Origin: Atrichornis clamosus
Taxonomy: Eukaryota > Chordata > Aves > Passeriformes > Menuridae
Length of the DNA stretch: 64,000 bases
NCBI GenBank assembly: GCA_013400975.1
Contig: WBMZ01003468.1
Location: forward strand, 124,001 to 188,000
Reading direction: 5' to 3'
The first letter of the stretch is position 1. Each line of letters opens with the position of its first letter. The notes under the pieces are model-generated. The model was given only the letters and a program-made list of their open reading frames with translations. It ran no database searches and was not told the DNA's origin. The position numbers and the translations under genes were made by a program. Of this stretch, positions 58,947-64,000 are shown in pieces.

Positions 58947-59962
58947 ATAAGAAAATCTAGTTTGGGCACATTCACTTTTGATCACAGGCAAGATGTGCAG
59001 TTTTCTGGAGAAAGCGTGAACCCAGGTTATATGTTTGACTTTTACTCCAGCTTCTGACTTACTATTCTTCCTTGGATTTAGCTTTTTTAACTCTTCATTT
59101 GAGAATGTATGCACTGTCAGTGCAGAAGTCCAGTGCAGGCGTCTGTAGCAATCCATGCTCAGCAGGTATAAAGTGTTATTTTTGTTACATGTTGATGGCT
59201 CATGGATGCACAAGTGCAGAAGCTGCTTTCTTCTATGCATGTCTACACGCACAAGGTGGAAAAAAAGGAACGGATGGGGGGCGGACAGTTGACTTTTCTA
59301 GAAGAGGCATTTTTAAAGCAGCCTTTCAATTTTAGGAAGAATTCAAGGGAAGAAAAAGAAAAGAAAAAAAAAAAGGCAACTTCTTTCCAGCCCTGCTGTC
59401 TTGTCCTGTGGGATGTGACACTTCAAGACCCCCACTCACCTGAGACAACAGAGCCTCGGTGCTGTCACCCAACACCTGAATGCCGCTTAAGCACACAGGG
59501 ACTCTCAAACAATTGGTCACTTCACAATTCCTAAGATGTCTGAAATATTTCTAAAGGTTAGATAAAGTAGCAGATAAGATCTTTAAAAGCATAGCGTGCT
59601 TTGTGAGAGCTAATTTACTGCCAGCTAAACCGTGTTGACAGATGGAGAAGGTATTTTATTTTGAGACCAACTAGAAGCAGGCAGGCACTGCAAAATGCCT
59701 CATGTTCTGCTAGAAAGTTAGATTATTAAGCTTGCATGTTAATGCACACTTTGGACAGTTGAGTTTTAAAAGAATAAGAAGTTGTAAAGCAAATGGCATT
59801 TCCTGGATAGCCTCAAGGGAATTTTGAATACTGAGCTCAGGGTCCCTGGTGGGAAGCAGCAATTTCAGCTAATTAGGGTGAATAGCAAAGTGTTGCATTT
59901 GGTCAAAACATTCTGTTAACCCTCATTTTTGTTGGCACCAACGAGAGTCTGGATTTTTTGCC

Positions 59963-59981
59963 TTTTTTTTTTTTTTTTTTT
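59963..59981. repeat. T19 homopolymer
   Basis: An uninterrupted run of 19 T on the plus strand in the upstream RARB intron (A-rich in the RARB transcript). There is no flanking element that would make it a retroposon tail. It is simple sequence. Confidence 0.85.
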
Positions 59982-62900
59982 GTGAATTCACTGCAGGAGT
60001 GCAAGGCACTCAGCTCACATACATTAGGCAGAAAGTCAAAGGAAACGCCAAAGTTCAACTAAAGTACAAGTAATTAGAACCAGATTCTCTGCTGCTTGTA
60101 TGTGTGCATTTGATTGTAGAAGTTATTTATAAGCCTCCAAACATTTGAAAAAATAACTATATACTGTAGATCATTTAATTTTTATGTCTCGTCTGGAAAA
60201 AAAAGTCTGCTTTTAATCATCTTCCAGGAAAGAGCCAGGAACTGGGAAAGTGGGTCTCAATTGTTTCAATACAAATTTCTCTCTTTCATGTGCCACATAA
60301 AACTATACTATAAAATTAAATCCAAAGTATCATTGACTTTGCCCCCCCTCCAATTTTTTTTTAATAAAAAACTTCTTTGAATTTGTCATGCTTAAATAGT
60401 TTGCATTGTTATGAGGGTTTGGGTTTTTTTAAACTCTTGTTTGGAAGACAGACAAGGGGAGAAGGGAAAAAAAAGAGTGAGAGAGAAAGAAAACATTATC
60501 GTGGAGACTTGCCAGCCTTGACTTAGTAACCTGGCCATGACCCTCCAGCGAGTGTGTGTTTGACCCGGTCACACATGACTCTAGCTGCGTACTGTTGCTG
60601 GGTTATAATTCCCAGATATTTTTACCATATATACAACAGGTGGGGATCACAGACAACAGAAAGAGGAAAACAAAGTCTCCCCTTGTGGGAAGACTCCCAT
60701 TTTCTCCCTTGCAAAGAAAACAGCACAAAGCAAAGAAGTTGTGCTACTACTTCAGTACCGGCACTTGCTGTGCTGGATCATTGTTTTATCCGGGGGTGGA
60801 CGCATGGAGGTGGAGTGGGCTCAGGGCAGAGGGGCAGAGCAAAAGGCTCAGGGGAAGCCATGTGCAAATGTTAATCAGTGCACAGCAAATTACCACAGTC
60901 AAAAATCTTTCCTTATAGAGCTGGGTATGCAACGAAGTTCAGGAAGGAATGCTTTTTATTACAAGCTAACACAACATACCTGGATTAAAACATACAATAA
61001 CTTCAGATTGAGATATTATTATCAGGATTTTCAGAAGTACTTAAGAAAGTTCATTTTCCATATTTGAGTGTTTCCTGTTTATTTGTGTTCCACAAATAAA
61101 AAAACCCCACAGGTTTTCACTGCGTGCTGCTCAGGATTCGTACAATATGATTAAAATAACAACAAAACTAGAAAGAGGTAAAAGTTACGAAGCTCTGAAG
61201 CCCAATCTGCAAGGGCTGGACTGATGGACGAAACTGCCTGCAAGGTCACTTAAAAGGAGTCTCAGACCCCGGTCACTTCAAGGGCCATGTGAAGGGCACA
61301 GGCTGCTGCTGCCAAAACTTTCTCAGACAAGGTGCAAGTCCCGATAGGCACAGCCGAGTTGGCAGGAGTTCTCTGAGGCTGAAGTACTTTTGCTGTTACA
61401 ACTCTTGTCAGTTAAAGAGCGATAGGGACAGCTGGCTTCTGTCCCAAAGCATCTGGGAGAAGAGGGGTCCTGCTGAACTCTGCCCTCCACCACGGAGTAC
61501 AAGCAGCAGTGAAGCACACTCTCAGCTCTGATATCCTCACCCTAATGAAGTTCCAAGTACAAATTTGGCCACTGCTCCACTGCAGCCAGACATACCAACA
61601 GGACAGTATTTTCTTCCCCCACCCTTTTGCATCTCACGTATTTAGCCAGTACACTATTTTGGGCAGGGCCTCAGAATATGCTGTACAGTAACTGGCGCTG
61701 CAGGACCTTCCAGTGCTACTCCAATGCAAATAATGGTAATGATCGTGATCCTGCCAAGTCGAAAGATATTTGAAAGAATGAACCCTGAAAGGCCTCCACA
61801 GCCTTGAGGGGAGCCATTACTTGCAAAGCAGGTCTTTGGAGAGCTTTCATTTTAACTATTGTAGCATTTCAATGTTAAAACACAGACTAAATTTGAAGTA
61901 TGATTTAGAAAAAAAATTTGTTGTCATAGTGAACAAATGCCTTGCTGTGTATACACCAAGTTGTATTTGTCAACTGGAATGGCAGAAAAGAAATGTTTAC
62001 ACTTGTTGGCTGTGTCTTGCCCAGTCTGGAACTGGGAGAGAGTGAACTGCATCATATTCCTTCATGCCTTTCATCAACAAAATTGCCGAGTTTCAATTGC
62101 AAATCTGTAATGTTAACCAGCGGAGTCATGTAACCTAAGTCACTGGAGTCAGAGGATACTGATCTTGGCCATACAGCAGGAGTATAGCCCTTTGAAACCT
62201 GTATTCATATCAGGTGATCAGGGCCAAGAAAAAAAGTTTAGCATCCTACCACCAGCATAGCAGAGCTATCCAGGTTTTTTGCTGTAAGTTAGAAGACAGC
62301 AGCATCTATCTTTTTATTATTTTTCTGTTCTACTCCCATAATATAATTTCTGTTACTTAGCAGCTGAATACTTCACATATTTTAGTATTCCCAAAAATAA
62401 TCTCTATTGGTTGCCCAGTGAAGAGTGGGGATTCTTTTGTAAGATACTCTTCCGTTATGACACAATCCAGTCTCTTTATTAATTCATTAGTTAAACATGC
62501 CAATTCAGTCACCTGACTTTACACTGACATTTAATAAGGCACTCCAGGAGCCGCACCTGCCAGCACATCTTCCCAAGTGACATTCCTACACAGATCCCAG
62601 ACCCCACAAGTGACTCTCTCCAGGCCCTGCTGTCCCTGCCACGTAGCAATGCCAGCTCTGCTTCTGGTTCTGCCCTATTTAGCAGCATGAAAGATCCTGC
62701 TCTCTTCTACCTATCTGATCTACAAGCATGGTCCTTGCCAGTCCAGTACGTGAATAACCCATGAGCACTCGTATTTTTACCTTTGTAGCACTTAAGTGAG
62801 ATAAGGGAAGAGCTATTCTTCTTAGAGAAGCACTGACAGTGAAAGAGCTCTATTTGCCTGTGTCTTAAATTCCTAGAAAATTGCAAGCAGTACCCAACTG

Positions 62901-63816
62901 GGATTTCCAACAGCAACTGAGAACCCAGTTGTATACACAGCACTAAGCAGTGTTTTCAGAATACAGCATTATGTGTCTTGCCCCAGGTTTCACTTGGGAC
63001 AGATGACAAAGCAGGGAATTCTGTTACGTCTGCACTCGGTCCTTCTATTGCAGGGGCTCTGAAGCACCCCCAAGTCTGCATGTGCACCCCTCACCTGCCC
63101 ACTGTGAGGCAGGACAGGGCTGGGTGCCTCCTGCCTCCAAGAACCACTGCTGCTGCTGGCAGTAAACTTGGGAGAGATGATGAAAGCCTTGCCTTCATTT
63201 TCTGATCTCCACAGCCAGCTGAGAATCAGCTTTCTGTAAGACTACCATCATATATACAATTACACAGGAATGTCCTGGCAGGCAACTGACTTGCCTGAAA
63301 GAAATGCTGAACCCTCTCCCAAAGGCAGCACTGCAGTGCCTGTGCATGTGGATGCTGTGTACCACAAAAAGTGCCACAAAAACCTCTACTCTTGACTGCA
63401 CTGTTCAAGCTTCACATACTGCCAAGATGTAAGTCTGAATCTAGCAGGTTAGTTTTAGATACTGAGTACACATGACTTGAAAATCATCAATACACAATCA
63501 GGTATTTCTGAATGAAAACACCCTAAAAAACCTTTTTCTGAAGCTGCTGCACTTTTTGTTGTGTCCCACAAGTACACAGGGGGAGCAGTCACTGCAACCA
63601 CTTTTGGTGTTTCTCCCAGGAAAGCAAGGACTTTAGGCAACTACATACTTTACAGACATATTTACTACAGCTAGCAGTAAAGGAGAACGAGGAGGCTGCA
63701 GCTGCTCTCTAGGTTTGCAATGCCTGGTTCTCAAGCACCAGCTCCACTAAACCTTGGGGTAGTATGTACAACTAACATCACCTTTTCAAAGAAAATGATA
63801 CCGTTTTTCAGGCTGA

Positions 63817-63831
63817 TTTTTTTTTTTTTTT
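63817..63831. repeat. T15 homopolymer followed by AACAG
   Basis: A run of 15 T on the plus strand is followed by AACAG at 63832-63836. Like the 54712 tract it resembles a plus-strand splice acceptor, but no plus-strand exon is recognisable after it. Confidence 0.8.
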
Positions 63832-64000
63832 AACAGTTATGTCAGCAAAGCAGTTCTACATTTGGGTTTGTGAGTCCATGCAGCCAGAGAGATGCATTTA
63901 CACCTGAGCAAACGTGGAAAGCAGAAAGCTTGTCAGGATTAATTATATCAGGGCCAAGAACTGCGTCTGGTTATACCTGTGTTACTCTCAAGACAGCGAG

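Overview
This window is vertebrate genomic DNA from a bird or closely related sauropsid. It lies almost entirely inside one gene on the minus strand, retinoic acid receptor beta (RARB). Four internal coding exons are visible, and everything else is intron. The assignment rests on four exons that translate in register across conserved splice phases (149, 142, 161 and 177 bp). It also rests on subtype-specific residues in the B region and hinge that fit RAR-beta rather than RAR-alpha or RAR-gamma. The avian or sauropsid call rests on two short CR1 LINE 3' ends, one with the diagnostic ATTCTATGATTCT tail, and on the general poverty of interspersed repeats. I cannot name the species.

Layout, in transcription order (right to left): 64000-56558, intron upstream of the first visible exon; 56557-56409, exon for the end of the B region and zinc finger 1; 56408-35668, a 20.7-kb intron; 35667-35526, exon for zinc finger 2; 35525-10720, a 24.8-kb intron; 10719-10559, exon for the hinge and helix 1; 10558-3490, a 7.1-kb intron; 3489-3313, exon for the start of the ligand-binding domain through helices 3-5; 3312-1, partial intron. 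The exons add up to 629 nt, about 209 of roughly 450 residues. The isoform-specific first exons, the promoters and the remaining ligand-binding-domain exons were not found and should lie outside the window on both sides.

The spliced exons encode the DNA-binding domain, the nuclear-localising hinge and the first third of the ligand-binding domain of a ligand-activated transcription factor that works as a heterodimer with RXR. No second protein gene, structural RNA gene, CRISPR array or intact mobile element was recognised. Other open reading frames are short, overlap on both strands, and look like chance.

The non-coding sequence worth a second look consists of short patches in which CpG dinucleotides are strongly retained within CpG-poor intron, and a few good transcription-factor motifs. 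The best motif is a perfect DR3 nuclear-receptor element at 40509-40523. Others are a palindromic SOX site, a palindromic K50-homeodomain site beside an ETS site and TCTCGCGA, and DR1-like elements. These are candidate intronic enhancers by inference only. I saw no evidence of a novel biological system.
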